From Clostridiales bacterium (lineage in GTDB: Bacteria; Bacillota; Clostridia; Tissierellales; Sedimentibacteraceae): a stretch of DNA of 12,739 nt. The stretch covers positions 21,269 through 34,007 of the forward strand of contig DMJQ01000200.1 of assembly GCA_003457065.1 (NCBI GenBank), in the 5' to 3' direction. The notes beneath the pieces were generated by a model. That model searched no databases, was not told the origin of the DNA, and saw nothing but the letters and a program-made list of their open reading frames with translations. Each line of letters opens with the position of its first letter. Within the stretch, counting starts at the first letter, position 1. The translations under genes were made by a program, and so were the position numbers. Positions 1-7,375 of this stretch are shown in pieces.

Positions 1-1
1 G

Positions 2-748
2 GGAACAAAAGTATTTGCTCTCGGCGGAAAAATTTCGCACACAGGTCTTGTGGAAGTTCCGATGGGAACTACATTGAGAGAAGTTATATATGATATAGGC
101 GGAGGCTGCCCTAACGGCAAAGAATTTAAGGCAGTGCAGACAGGAGGTCCTTCAGGCGGATGTCTGACAAAAGACCATCTTGACACTCCGATAGATTATG
201 ATAATCTTGCTGCCGTAGGCTCAATGATGGGCTCAGGCGGTATGATAGTAATGGATGAAGACAATTGCATGGTCGACATAGCAAGATTCTTCCTCGACTT
301 TACCGTTGATGAATCATGCGGCAAATGCACTCCCTGCAGAGTTGGTACAAGAAGGATGCTTACAATACTGGAGAAAATAACTGCGGGCAAAGGCACAATG
401 GAAGATTTGGAAGAGCTGGAGAGTTTGGCTATAAGTGTTAAGAACTCATCGCTTTGCGGTCTTGGACAGACAGCACCGAACCCTGTATTGTCAACACTGA
501 GATACTTTAAGGATGAATATATCGCACATGTTGTGGATAAAAAATGTCCGGCTAAACATTGCAAGGCTTTACTGACTTATGAAATCAACAAGGACAAATG
601 TACCGGATGTACTTTATGTGCCAGAAAATGTCCCGTACACGCTATTGACGGCACGGTTAAGAATCCTCATGTCATCAATCAGGAATTGTGTATAAAATGC
701 GGTAACTGTTTCGGTGTGTGCAGATTCGGTGCCGTAGAAAAAAACTAA
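2..748 (+). CDS. NuoF/HydB-like flavoprotein subunit of an electron-bifurcating complex (stnB-like), 5' end missing
   Basis: The reading frame is open from the left edge; the GTG at 50 is internal, because the frame upstream of it still reads as NuoF-family sequence (ending in [10 protein letters not shown]). What remains is about the last 248 residues of a protein usually near 600. Counting from the GTG: a glycine-rich stretch (GGPSGG, 32-37), the NuoF-type 4Fe-4S site with C90, C93, C96 and the distant C136 ([12 protein letters not shown]), then an added C-terminal two-cluster ferredoxin domain (C184/C187/C190/C194 and C214/C217/C220/C224). The added ferredoxin is typical of HydB/HndC/StnB proteins and absent from respiratory NuoF. 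The FMN and NAD(H) sites lie in the missing N-terminal part. In the family this subunit binds FMN and NAD(H) and carries the bifurcating core. It is followed after 13 bases by the stnC-like gene, so they form one operon. Confidence is high for the family, moderate for the StnB subtype. Confidence 0.9.
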   Translation, partial: GTKVFALGGKISHTGLVEVPMGTTLREVIYDIGGGCPNGKEFKAVQTGGPSGGCLTKDHLDTPIDYDNLAAVGSMMGSGGMIVMDEDNCMVDIARFFLDFTVDESCGKCTPCRVGTRRMLTILEKITAGKGTMEDLEELESLAISVKNSSLCGLGQTAPNPVLSTLRYFKDEYIAHVVDKKCPAKHCKALLTYEINKDKCTGCTLCARKCPVHAIDGTVKNPHVINQELCIKCGNCFGVCRFGAVEKN

Positions 749-761
749 GAGGGAGGAGAAC

Positions 762-3700
762 ATGGCTATAGTTAAACTTAATATAAACGGAAAAGAAATA
801 ATGGCTGAGTCCGGCAAGACAGTATTGCAGGCAGCCTTGGAAAACAATATAGAAATACCGCACCTTTGTTTTGATGAAAGACTTGAAGTATATGCGGGAT
901 GCGGATTGTGCATAGTTGAAATAGAAGGTCAGCCTAAACTTGCAAGATCGTGCGCAACACCGGTAACAAACGGTCTGGTTGTTAGAACAGACACTAAGAA
1001 GGTTGTGGAAGCAAGAAATGCTGCCATGAATTTATTGGTTTCCGAACACATCGGAGACTGCAAGGCTCCATGTACACTGAACTGTCCGGCACAAACAGAC
1101 GTGCAGGGCTATGTGGGACTGGTTGCCAACAAACAATATAAAGAATCACTGAAATTAATTAAGGAAAAACTTCCGTTGCCTGCAAGTATAGGAAGAGTAT
1201 GTCCTCACCCTTGCGAAAAGGCATGCAGAAGGCAGAATGTTGAAGAGCCGATTTCCATCGCATGTATCAAGACATTTGCTGCCGATTACGATTTAAATTC
1301 TGATGAAGTATATATTCCAACACTGAAACCGGCTACAGGAAAAAAAGTAGCAGTCGTAGGTGCAGGTCCTGCGGGACTTTCTGCGGCATACTTCCTGCTT
1401 CGTGACGGTCATGAAGTAGATATACTCGAAGCCATGGATAAGCCGGGCGGAATGCTGAGATACGGAATACCTGAATACCGTCTGCCAAAGAATGTGGTTG
1501 ACGCAGAGGTTGACGTTATTGAAAGAATGGGAGCAAAAATCAGTTACGGCGTGAAAGTCGGAGAAGATGTGTCTCTTGAATACCTGCAGAATAAATATGA
1601 TGCGGTGTTCCTCGGAATAGGTGCATGGAAGAGCTCACCGCTGAGATGCGAAGGAGAAGAAACACCTGGTGTACTGGGCGGAATTGATTTTTTAATAAAA
1701 GTTGCAGAAAACAAAAAAGTTAATATAGGCAAAAAAGTTATTGTTGTAGGCGGCGGAAACACTGCTATGGACGTTGCAAGAACAAGCATTCGTCTCGGCG
1801 CCGAAGAAGTCAGAATAGTTTACAGAAGAACCGAAAGCGAAATGCCGGCAGAAAAACTTGAAATAAAAGAAGCAAAAGAAGAAGGAGTTATATTCTCGTT
1901 CTTATCAGCTCCGGTGCTGGTTGAAAGCGACGGCGAAAAAGTTGCTGCTTTAAAATGTGAAAAGATGGTTCTTGGTGAAAAGGACGCATCAGGAAGGCAA
2001 AGACCTGAACCTACAGGAGAATTTGTTACATTTGAAGCTGACACGGTAATAGCTGCCATAGGTCAGGAAGTTGACTGCGGCAAAATAAATGTTGCTCAGG
2101 GCAGAAAGAAAAATATTGTCATAGATGACAACACGTTTGAAACTAATTTAAAAGGTGTGTTTGCCGGCGGAGATGCCGCGACAGGACCTAAGATTGCAAT
2201 AGAGGCACTGGCACAGGGACAGCAGGCAGCAAAAGTAATAAGCAGCTACCTTGAGGGAGAAATAATTCCTCACAAGAATATTCCGCTTGTATATACGGAA
2301 GTTACAAAAGAAGATTTCAAAGACAGGGAAGTTATTCCGAGAGTTGAGCACAGGACTGTTGAACCTGAAATAAGAAAGTCCAACTTCCAGCCGATACTTC
2401 CGACAATGACTGAGGAAGAAGTTGTCAGAGAAGCATCAAGATGTCTTGAATGCGGCTGCAAGGATTATTTCGACTGCCAGCTTGTTAATTATATTAAAAA
2501 ATATGAAGTTGACACTAAGAAATACCATGCGGAGAAAGAAAAGAAATTCAAGGAAACAGATCATCCTTACATTTCTCAGAATGTTGACAAGTGTGTTCTC
2601 TGCGGATTGTGCGTAAGAACATGTAACGAAGTTGTAGGCGCTTCGGCTCTGGGATTTGCACAAAGAGGAAACGAGACTTTTGTTGCTCCGGCTTTTGAGC
2701 AGGACTTAAAAGTTACAAGCTGTATATCCTGCGGACAATGTATTGACGTATGTCCTACGGGAGCATGGCTTGACAGAAGAGAAAATATCAAGGAAATTCC
2801 TTTGGATTTGACAAGAACCAAGTCTGTGTGCAGCTACTGCTCGGTTGGATGCGAAACAGTGTATGAGCACAAGGACAATGTGGTTTACAAGGCATCAAGC
2901 CCGAAAGAAAATGAAATACCAATGTGCGGAAAAGGAAAGTTCGGTATTGAGCACATTAACAATAAAAACAGGCTACTTGAATCTAAAGTAAGAATCAAGG
3001 GAACACAGGTTTCAGAAGCATTGGATACAGCTTTATTTGAAACTTCAAAACGCCTGAGAAGCATACAGAACATGTACGGCGAAGATCAGATTGCGTTTGT
3101 TGTTTCACCGAAACTTACAAATGAAGAGCTGATGAAACTCAATGCGGTAGCCGCAGAATTAAATACAAAATACAAAGGTTCATTTACAATAGATTCTGAA
3201 CCGGGAATCGAAACAGTTCTTGGCGAAAATAAATCTACAATAACACTTGAAGAATTAGATGCCGCTGATTTAATTATTTCCGTGGGACAGCTGTATGAGC
3301 ACCATCCTGCGGCAGGAATGAAGCTCAGAAGATTGTCAACAGCAAAGAGCATCATTTCGGCATCAATCGAAAAAACCAAGACTGATAACTGGGCAAAGAA
3401 AGCTGATGTAGACAAATATGAAACATTCTTTGCCGGAGTTCTCAAAGCATTGATCGACAAAGGTGTCATCAGTGAGGATTCCGTAAACGGCCATAAAAAC
3501 GGCAAAGAGCTTTTAAGCGTTCTTGGCAAAATTGAAGTTTCTTCGTCAGCTGATGAAGTTGCGGAAAACATCAAAAAAGCTAAAAAACCTGTTGTTATTG
3601 CAGATGCAAACACTGTAAACAACAGAGCTCTGAAAGTACTGGCAGATATAATTGTCCTTATGGGCAACGAAAATAAACCTCACAGAGGATTGATAGTTCT

Positions 3701-4214
3701 GAAAGCCAAATCCAACAGCCAGGGAGCATGGAACATAGGATTCAGAACTTCTGGAGAAGAAATTAAGAAAGCACTTCTTGACAATAAGCTGAAAGGTCTT
3801 GTTGTAATAGGAGAGGATATAATAGGAAATATTCCTGAGCTTAAGAAAGCTACAGATAAGCTCAAATTCTTTGCAGCATTTGATATAATGAAGAATGATA
3901 CGACAGCTGCAGCCGAATATGTGCTTCCGCTTTGCAGTTTAGCTGAAAGCAACGGCACTATAGTAAGCGCAGACGGTACTGTAAGAAATGTGGCAGAAGC
4001 CGTTAAACCTCTTACAGGCATGTCTAATCTTCAAATGTTCGGAAAACTTGCCGAATTGTTAAATGCAGAATGTGTTCCTGCAGATGACGAAAACTATGAT
4101 GCAGCACTATATGTTCCGTCATTTGAAGGAAAAGAAAAAGAATATGTAATTTATGATACTGTTGAAAAAGCATTTTTGAAAAACTTGAAAGAAAATTGTA
4201 TCAACGCTCGTTAA
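762..4214 (+). CDS. stnC: StnC-like subunit: fused 2Fe-2S / GltD-NfnB-like NADPH oxidoreductase / ferredoxin / NuoG-like protein
   Basis: 1150 residues; ATG preceded by GGGAGGAG at 749-756. Domains in order: 2Fe-2S ferredoxin (C36, C47, C50, C64); cysteine-rich GltD/NfnB helical domain (H96, C100, C104, C108, then C147, C151, C155); FAD-binding fold with GAGPAG at 200-205; NADPH fold with GGGN at 330-333 and the VYRR motif at 353-356; closing flavin motif GVFAGGD at 465-471; a further cysteine group at 561-572; two 4Fe-4S clusters (C611-C621 and C654-C664); a molybdopterin-family Fe4S4 domain (C690, C693, C697, C722) leading to a NuoG-like C-terminal region. No Cys or Sec is visible around 805-820, where formate dehydrogenases carry their molybdenum ligand, so this is an electron conduit, not a formate dehydrogenase. 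The same domain combination is known for StnC of Sporomusa ovata, which joins an NADPH module to the StnAB bifurcating core. The substrate pairing in this organism is inferred. Confidence 0.85.
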   Translation: MAIVKLNINGKEIMAESGKTVLQAALENNIEIPHLCFDERLEVYAGCGLCIVEIEGQPKLARSCATPVTNGLVVRTDTKKVVEARNAAMNLLVSEHIGDCKAPCTLNCPAQTDVQGYVGLVANKQYKESLKLIKEKLPLPASIGRVCPHPCEKACRRQNVEEPISIACIKTFAADYDLNSDEVYIPTLKPATGKKVAVVGAGPAGLSAAYFLLRDGHEVDILEAMDKPGGMLRYGIPEYRLPKNVVDAEVDVIERMGAKISYGVKVGEDVSLEYLQNKYDAVFLGIGAWKSSPLRCEGEETPGVLGGIDFLIKVAENKKVNIGKKVIVVGGGNTAMDVARTSIRLGAEEVRIVYRRTESEMPAEKLEIKEAKEEGVIFSFLSAPVLVESDGEKVAALKCEKMVLGEKDASGRQRPEPTGEFVTFEADTVIAAIGQEVDCGKINVAQGRKKNIVIDDNTFETNLKGVFAGGDAATGPKIAIEALAQGQQAAKVISSYLEGEIIPHKNIPLVYTEVTKEDFKDREVIPRVEHRTVEPEIRKSNFQPILPTMTEEEVVREASRCLECGCKDYFDCQLVNYIKKYEVDTKKYHAEKEKKFKETDHPYISQNVDKCVLCGLCVRTCNEVVGASALGFAQRGNETFVAPAFEQDLKVTSCISCGQCIDVCPTGAWLDRRENIKEIPLDLTRTKSVCSYCSVGCETVYEHKDNVVYKASSPKENEIPMCGKGKFGIEHINNKNRLLESKVRIKGTQVSEALDTALFETSKRLRSIQNMYGEDQIAFVVSPKLTNEELMKLNAVAAELNTKYKGSFTIDSEPGIETVLGENKSTITLEELDAADLIISVGQLYEHHPAAGMKLRRLSTAKSIISASIEKTKTDNWAKKADVDKYETFFAGVLKALIDKGVISEDSVNGHKNGKELLSVLGKIEVSSSADEVAENIKKAKKPVVIADANTVNNRALKVLADIIVLMGNENKPHRGLIVLKAKSNSQGAWNIGFRTSGEEIKKALLDNKLKGLVVIGEDIIGNIPELKKATDKLKFFAAFDIMKNDTTAAAEYVLPLCSLAESNGTIVSADGTVRNVAEAVKPLTGMSNLQMFGKLAELLNAECVPADDENYDAALYVPSFEGKEKEYVIYDTVEKAFLKNLKENCINAR

Positions 4215-4340
4215 TTGACAAATAAATCTTTTTAAAAGTACCTACTATGACCCTTTAAGCTTCATAGCCGCAACTTTTAAGTAAAATCAGGACGCATTGC
4301 TTAAAAATGACTCTTGATCTTGGATTTGTATAATTGTAAG
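4215..4340 (+). other. Non-coding, structured stretch downstream of stnC
   Basis: No gene is seen here. There are two inverted repeats: CTATGA (4245-4250) with TCATAG (4262-4267), and TTTTAAG (4275-4281) with CTTAAAA (4300-4306). They lie just before the terminator at 4341-4381. It is most simply the operon's 3' untranslated region. A 3'-derived small RNA is possible but nothing in the sequence proves it, and no known riboswitch motif is recognised. Confidence 0.4.
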
Positions 4341-4381
4341 AACCTGCTAATGAATTAAGCATTTTATTAGCAGGTTTTTTT
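4341..4381 (+). terminator. Rho-independent terminator of the stn operon
   Basis: An 11-bp perfect stem, AACCTGCTAAT (4341-4351) with ATTAGCAGGTT (4366-4376), has a 14-base loop and runs into a T tract to 4381. It closes the upstream redox operon and separates it from the methyltransferase gene. Confidence 0.92.
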
Positions 4382-4452
4382 ATGTGCGTTTTTATTATGT
4401 GAGTATTTATATGCCCGGGAAACGGACTGCTGCTGAATATGTTAATTATTAT

Positions 4453-4480
4453 TTGATTATTGGTCAGAATAAGCTATAAT
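4453..4480 (+). promoter_or_regulatory. Predicted housekeeping promoter of the YbxB-like methyltransferase gene
   Basis: A TTGATT -35 box (4453-4458) stands 16 bases before a perfect TATAAT -10 box (4475-4480). Transcription would start near 4487, giving a leader of about 30 bases up to the ATG at 4517. Confidence 0.6.
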
Positions 4481-4508
4481 ATATTTATATTTGCGATCCG
4501 GAGGAACA

Positions 4509-4517
4509 ATGGAATAA
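4509..4517 (+). promoter_or_regulatory. Two-codon upstream ORF (ATG GAA TAA) overlapping the start of the methyltransferase gene
   Basis: ATG GAA TAA begins 4 bases after GGAGG (4500-4504), and its stop shares one base with the ATG at 4517 (TAATG). The ribosome site is placed about as well for this mini-ORF as for the main start, so ribosomes could terminate and restart. The arrangement is read directly from the sequence; its use is inferred. Confidence 0.35.
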
Positions 4518-5122
4518 TGGAACAATATTTTACAAAAAACCCGACAACTGAAAATAAAATATATAGATTTGACTGGAATATAGGTTCGGAAAGATTTTAT
4601 TTCAACACCAGTAACAGTGTATTTTCCAAAAGCGGCATGGATTTCGGTTCAATGCTTCTTGTTGAGACGGTAATAAGAGAAAACGGGGAATTTTCGGGAA
4701 ACATACTGGACCTTGGCTGCGGATACGGCCCCATAGGCATTATATTGGCTAAATTCTTGAGCAAATCATCAGTCACCATGTCTGATGTTAACGAAAGAGC
4801 TCTCGAGCTTTGTTTGATGAATGCAAAGGAGAACAGTGTTGAAGAAAGAGTGAAGGCAGTAAACTCTTCTGCATTTGAAAATATCTCGGAAGATTATGAC
4901 ATGATTGTTACCAATCCTCCCATCAGGGCAGGAAAAGACGTCGTGTTTTCCTTATATGAAGGTGCGTATGAACATTTAAAAGAAGGCGGAAAGCTTTATG
5001 TGGTAATACAAAAAAAGCAGGGAGCAGCCAGCACGAAAACCAAGCTGGAAAATCTTTTCGGAAACTGCGAAACCGCTGATAAAAAATCAGGCTACTTTAT
5101 ATTCAGAGCGGAAAAAAGATAA
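4517..5122 (+). CDS. Class I SAM-dependent methyltransferase, YbxB/RsmC-like
   Basis: 201 residues from the ATG at 4517. The frame is open upstream to a TTG at 4460, but that lies inside the promoter and has no ribosome site. The start of the protein (MEQYFTKNP, then FYFNTSNSVFSKSGMDFGS at about 27-45) resembles Bacillus YbxB. SAM-binding motif I is LDLGCGYGPIG (64-74), an acidic SD follows the next strand (89-90), and the catalytic loop is NPPIRAGK (133-140), the NPP[I/F] signature of methyltransferases acting on amino groups of nucleic-acid bases. RsmC-type enzymes make m2G in 16S rRNA; YbxB-type substrates are not settled as far as I know, so the target is inferred to be RNA. GGAGG lies at 4500-4504, 12 bases from this ATG and 4 bases from an earlier out-of-frame ATG at 4509, which opens a two-codon ORF ending at the real start. 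Confidence 0.85.
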   Translation: MEQYFTKNPTTENKIYRFDWNIGSERFYFNTSNSVFSKSGMDFGSMLLVETVIRENGEFSGNILDLGCGYGPIGIILAKFLSKSSVTMSDVNERALELCLMNAKENSVEERVKAVNSSAFENISEDYDMIVTNPPIRAGKDVVFSLYEGAYEHLKEGGKLYVVIQKKQGAASTKTKLENLFGNCETADKKSGYFIFRAEKR

Positions 5123-5129
5123 ATCCTAA

Positions 5130-5192
5130 TGTCATCCTGAGCATCATTTCTCATTTTCAAATTATGAGACAATTTCGACGTTCGGTATGACA
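5130..5192. repeat. Hairpin-forming intergenic element with TGTCAT/ATGACA ends
   Basis: TGTCAT (5130-5135) pairs with ATGACA (5187-5192), and inside it TCTCAT (5149-5154) pairs with ATGAGA (5164-5169). The element fills most of the gap between two convergent genes. No T tract follows on either strand, so it is not a standard terminator. Its TGTCATCC start is shared with the element at 7152-7199. Confidence 0.5.
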
Positions 5193-5208
5193 GAGCGGTT
5201 TATTTATT

Positions 5209-6069
5209 TTAATGCCGATCATCAATTCGCGTACTTGATATTTTTTTCTTATTACCGCGCTTGCCGGACAGGTAATTTATCTCAGCTCCTGTTAAAAATA
5301 TAACAGATGAAATAAATATCCATATTAAAAAAACTATCACACCTGATAAATTTCCGTATATAGAATCATAGTACTTTGCTTTTGTGCTTATGTAATTTGA
5401 ATAAATAAAAGAACCTGCTATAAATCCCAGTGCCGAAGCAGCAGCACCGGGAAAAACAAAAGAAAAACTGACTTTTTCATAGGTCAGAAATTTATATGCC
5501 GCCGAAAACATTAAAAATAAAAGAAGGACCGGCAGCACATATCTGAAAATATCTATCAGAATGTAAGTGATTTCAGAAAATAGTTTAATATGTTGCAAAA
5601 AAGTAACAATTTCTTGCCCCAGCACTACCAGTGTAAAAATCAGCTGCATCATAAGCATTATAGCCAGCATGAAAACAATTCCTTCAATCCGCATGAACAG
5701 GAAGTTATTCCTTACCTTGAACCCGTAAGCTCTGTTGATTCCCGTTATTATTGTTGCGCTTCCTGCGGTCGCGGACCATAAAATAATCAGTATGCTTGCT
5801 GAAAAATGTGTACTGCTGCAGCTGCTTACAGAACTGTGAATAACATCTGAAACTATGCTGAAAACATCAGACGGCAGTATGTTTTCGATGGAGTTCAATA
5901 TGTAAAAAATGTAGTAGCTGTAATTGCAAAGTATTGAAATAGCAAGGATTAGAAAAGGAAAAATACCCAATATGATGAAGTAGGAAAACTGGGCACTTAA
6001 TGCGATGATGTTGTCATCTTTAATTTTATATATTAGGTCGACTAAAAATTCAGCTGATTTTTTAAACAT
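5209..6069 (-). CDS. YihY/BrkB-family (UPF0761) inner-membrane protein
   Basis: 286 residues, the usual length for this family. About six hydrophobic segments are visible (roughly 28-50, 90-112, 128-152, 167-192, 205-225, 240-265). The family signature near the C-terminus is clear: YGNLSGVIVFLIWIF followed by LTGAEIN (238-265). The N-terminal part with FSYFIILGIFPFL (28-40) is also typical. The tail after 266 is short, basic and presumably cytoplasmic. The start is the ATG at 6069-6067, with AGGAGG seven bases upstream on the minus strand. Old annotations call relatives ribonuclease BN, which is wrong; the true role is unknown and a transport or envelope function is only a guess. It is convergent with the YbxB-like gene and divergent from the hydroxybutyryl-CoA dehydrogenase gene. 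Confidence 0.88.
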   Translation of the reverse strand: MFKKSAEFLVDLIYKIKDDNIIALSAQFSYFIILGIFPFLILAISILCNYSYYIFYILNSIENILPSDVFSIVSDVIHSSVSSCSSTHFSASILIILWSATAGSATIITGINRAYGFKVRNNFLFMRIEGIVFMLAIMLMMQLIFTLVVLGQEIVTFLQHIKLFSEITYILIDIFRYVLPVLLLFLMFSAAYKFLTYEKVSFSFVFPGAAASALGFIAGSFIYSNYISTKAKYYDSIYGNLSGVIVFLIWIFISSVIFLTGAEINYLSGKRGNKKKISSTRIDDRH

Positions 6070-6114
6070 TTTCCATCCTCCTGTTATTACAGTTGTTTAA
6101 TTATCTACTATTCT

Positions 6115-6120
6115 ATTATA
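6115..6120 (-). promoter_or_regulatory. Possible -10 box for the YihY-family gene
   Basis: The minus strand reads TATAAT here, 45 bases before the start codon. No good -35 box is seen 16-18 bases upstream, so this is tentative. Confidence 0.35.
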
Positions 6121-6184
6121 AGCAAAACATTGTAATTATATTATGTGCCTAAATGTTAAAAAATTATCAAAATTACCAAATATC

Positions 6185-6213
6185 TTGCTTTTAATTTTTG
6201 GAGATGCTATAAT
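6185..6213 (+). promoter_or_regulatory. Predicted housekeeping promoter of hbd
   Basis: TTGCTT (6185-6190), a 17-base spacer, and TATAAT (6208-6213) preceded by TGC, which makes an extended -10. Transcription would start near 6220, so the leader is about 38 bases and begins just before the hairpin at 6226-6242. Confidence 0.78.
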
Positions 6214-6225
6214 TAACATAGGCAA

Positions 6226-6242
6226 AAAGGACACGGTCCTTT
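6226..6242 (+). promoter_or_regulatory. Perfect inverted repeat in the hbd leader (operator or 5' mRNA hairpin)
   Basis: AAAGGAC, loop ACG, GTCCTTT: a 7-bp perfect stem with a 3-base loop. It starts about 6 bases after the predicted transcription start and ends 5 bases before the GGAGG at 6248-6252. It could be a repressor site or an mRNA-stabilising 5' hairpin; the sequence does not decide which. Confidence 0.45.
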
Positions 6243-6257
6243 AATGAGGAGGTTTAA

Positions 6258-7112
6258 ATGGAAATTAAAAAAATTTGTGTTGTTGGAACAGGAACAATGG
6301 CGAAAGGAATTATACAGACTTTTGCACAGGCAGGATATCCTGTAATAGTTAAAGGTAGATCAGGCAGGTCTTATGATTCTCTGGAAGATACGATCGGCAA
6401 GGGACTTGCGAAATTAGTATCTAAAGGAAAAATTGAACAGGCAGCAATGGACGCAACACTCGCAAACATTACCAAAGTTACAGAATATGATAAATGCGCG
6501 GATGCTGATTTATTTATTGAAGCAATAGCAGAAAACATGGAAATAAAACATCAGATATTCAGCGATATTGAAGCTGTTGCAAAAGAAACCGCAATATTAT
6601 CAACAAATACATCTTCATTATCAATTACAGAAATAGCATCAAGATCTAAGAGACCAGGACAAATTATAGGAATGCACTTCTTTAATCCGGTTCCGGTCAT
6701 GAAACTGATAGAAATTATAAAAGGAAAACTTACTGAAGAAGAAGTTCACAGTACAATATTTGAATTATCACAAAAAATAGGAAAAACTCCTGTAAGTGTT
6801 GACGAGGCACCAGGTTTCGTTGTTAACAGAATACTTATACCTATGATTAATGAAGGAGTAGGCATATTAGCAGACGGAGTTGCTACCAAGGAAGAAATAG
6901 ACACAGCTATGAAGCTGGGAGCTAACCATCCTATGGGACCATTAGAACTGGGCGACTTAGTAGGCTTGGATGTTTGCCTTGCAATAATGGAAGTATTATA
7001 TAATGAATTCGGCGATCCTAAATACAGACCGCATCCATTACTTCGCAAAATGGTAAGAGCTAATCTGCTTGGAAGAAAAACAGGCAGAGGTTTCTACGAT
7101 TACAGCAAATAG
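6258..7112 (+). CDS. hbd: 3-hydroxybutyryl-CoA dehydrogenase, predicted NADP(H)-type
   Basis: 284 residues, full length for the family; ATG 5 bases after GGAGG (6248-6252). The enzyme interconverts acetoacetyl-CoA and 3-hydroxybutyryl-CoA in the cytoplasm. The N-terminal Rossmann motif is GTGTMAKGI (10-18). Expected catalytic residues are present: S119 in STNTSSLS, H140 in [12 protein letters not shown]152, and N190 in PGFVVNR. The C-terminal block [17 protein letters not shown] and the end [13 protein letters not shown] are typical of clostridial Hbd. After the second beta strand it reads VKGRSGRS (31-38), where NADH-dependent Hbd has an acidic residue (RDI in Clostridium acetobutylicum, from memory). 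Gly/Arg/Ser there is the usual NADPH phosphate-binding pattern and resembles GRT in Clostridium kluyveri Hbd1, an NADP-type enzyme. No crotonase, thiolase or acyl-CoA dehydrogenase gene is adjacent, so it is a stand-alone unit with its own promoter and terminator. Confidence 0.95.
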   Translation: MEIKKICVVGTGTMAKGIIQTFAQAGYPVIVKGRSGRSYDSLEDTIGKGLAKLVSKGKIEQAAMDATLANITKVTEYDKCADADLFIEAIAENMEIKHQIFSDIEAVAKETAILSTNTSSLSITEIASRSKRPGQIIGMHFFNPVPVMKLIEIIKGKLTEEEVHSTIFELSQKIGKTPVSVDEAPGFVVNRILIPMINEGVGILADGVATKEEIDTAMKLGANHPMGPLELGDLVGLDVCLAIMEVLYNEFGDPKYRPHPLLRKMVRANLLGRKTGRGFYDYSK

Positions 7113-7133
7113 GAATAATCATTTAGCATAATC

Positions 7134-7223
7134 AAGAAGACGATAAATCATTTTGTCATCCTTTGGCGGGACGTAAGAATCCTGCTAAAGGGCGACAGAT
7201 GCAATTTATAGTCTTCTTTTTTT
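7134..7223 (+). terminator. Long hairpin terminator after hbd
   Basis: The outer stem is AAGAAGAC-g-ATAAAT (7134-7148) with ATTTAT-a-GTCTTCTT (7204-7218), followed by a T run to 7223. The stem encloses the repeat-like hairpin at 7152-7199. It should end hbd transcription. Confidence 0.75.
7152..7199. repeat. Repeat-like hairpin with TGTC/GACA ends inside the hbd terminator
   Basis: GTC-at-CCTTT-g-GCGGGA pairs with TCCTGC-t-AAAGG-gc-GAC. Its right end AAAGGGCGACAGAT (7187-7200) recurs exactly at 9066-9079, and both are followed by GCAATT (with two extra bases in the second). It looks like a copy of a small interspersed element. Confidence 0.5.
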
Positions 7224-7274
7224 GAAAATTATTTTTATAATAAGGGATATAATAAGAGTATTGGAATTTTTAAC

Positions 7275-7303
7275 TTGAAATAAGTTTTTTCATTAAGTAT
7301 AAT
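7275..7303 (+). promoter_or_regulatory. Predicted housekeeping promoter of glnS
   Basis: TTGAAA (7275-7280), a 17-base spacer, TATAAT (7298-7303), about 70 bases before the start codon. A second, weaker candidate is TTTAAA (7321-7326), 17 bases, TATACT (7344-7349). Between the hbd terminator and glnS nothing else is seen, and there is no T-box leader. Confidence 0.7.
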
Positions 7304-7375
7304 AAAATGAAATTATATAATTTAAATTTTACTTGAAATGTAGTATACTTATATAAATTAATCAAGGAGGAAGAA

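Noticed and set aside
2207..2225. Sigma-54 promoter starting with TGGCAC
   Set aside because: It lies inside the stnC coding region and the -12 part does not match TTGC.
3086..3667. 193-codon open frame on the minus strand inside stnC
   Set aside because: It is antisense to a clear coding sequence, with no ribosome site and no recognisable motif; such frames arise from the codon bias of the real gene.
762..4214. Formate dehydrogenase alpha subunit
   Set aside because: The molybdopterin-family Fe4S4 domain is present, but no Cys/Sec ligand is visible where it should be, and the rest fits a NuoG-like chain fused to an NADPH module.
4215..4249. Promoter from the perfect TTGACA at 4215-4220
   Set aside because: The only -10-like sequence, TACTAT at 4244-4249, is 23 bases away, well outside the usual 16-18.
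4411..4479. 22-codon ORF beginning ATG CCC GGG in the gap after the terminator
   Set aside because: It has no ribosome site and it runs through the predicted promoter of the next gene.
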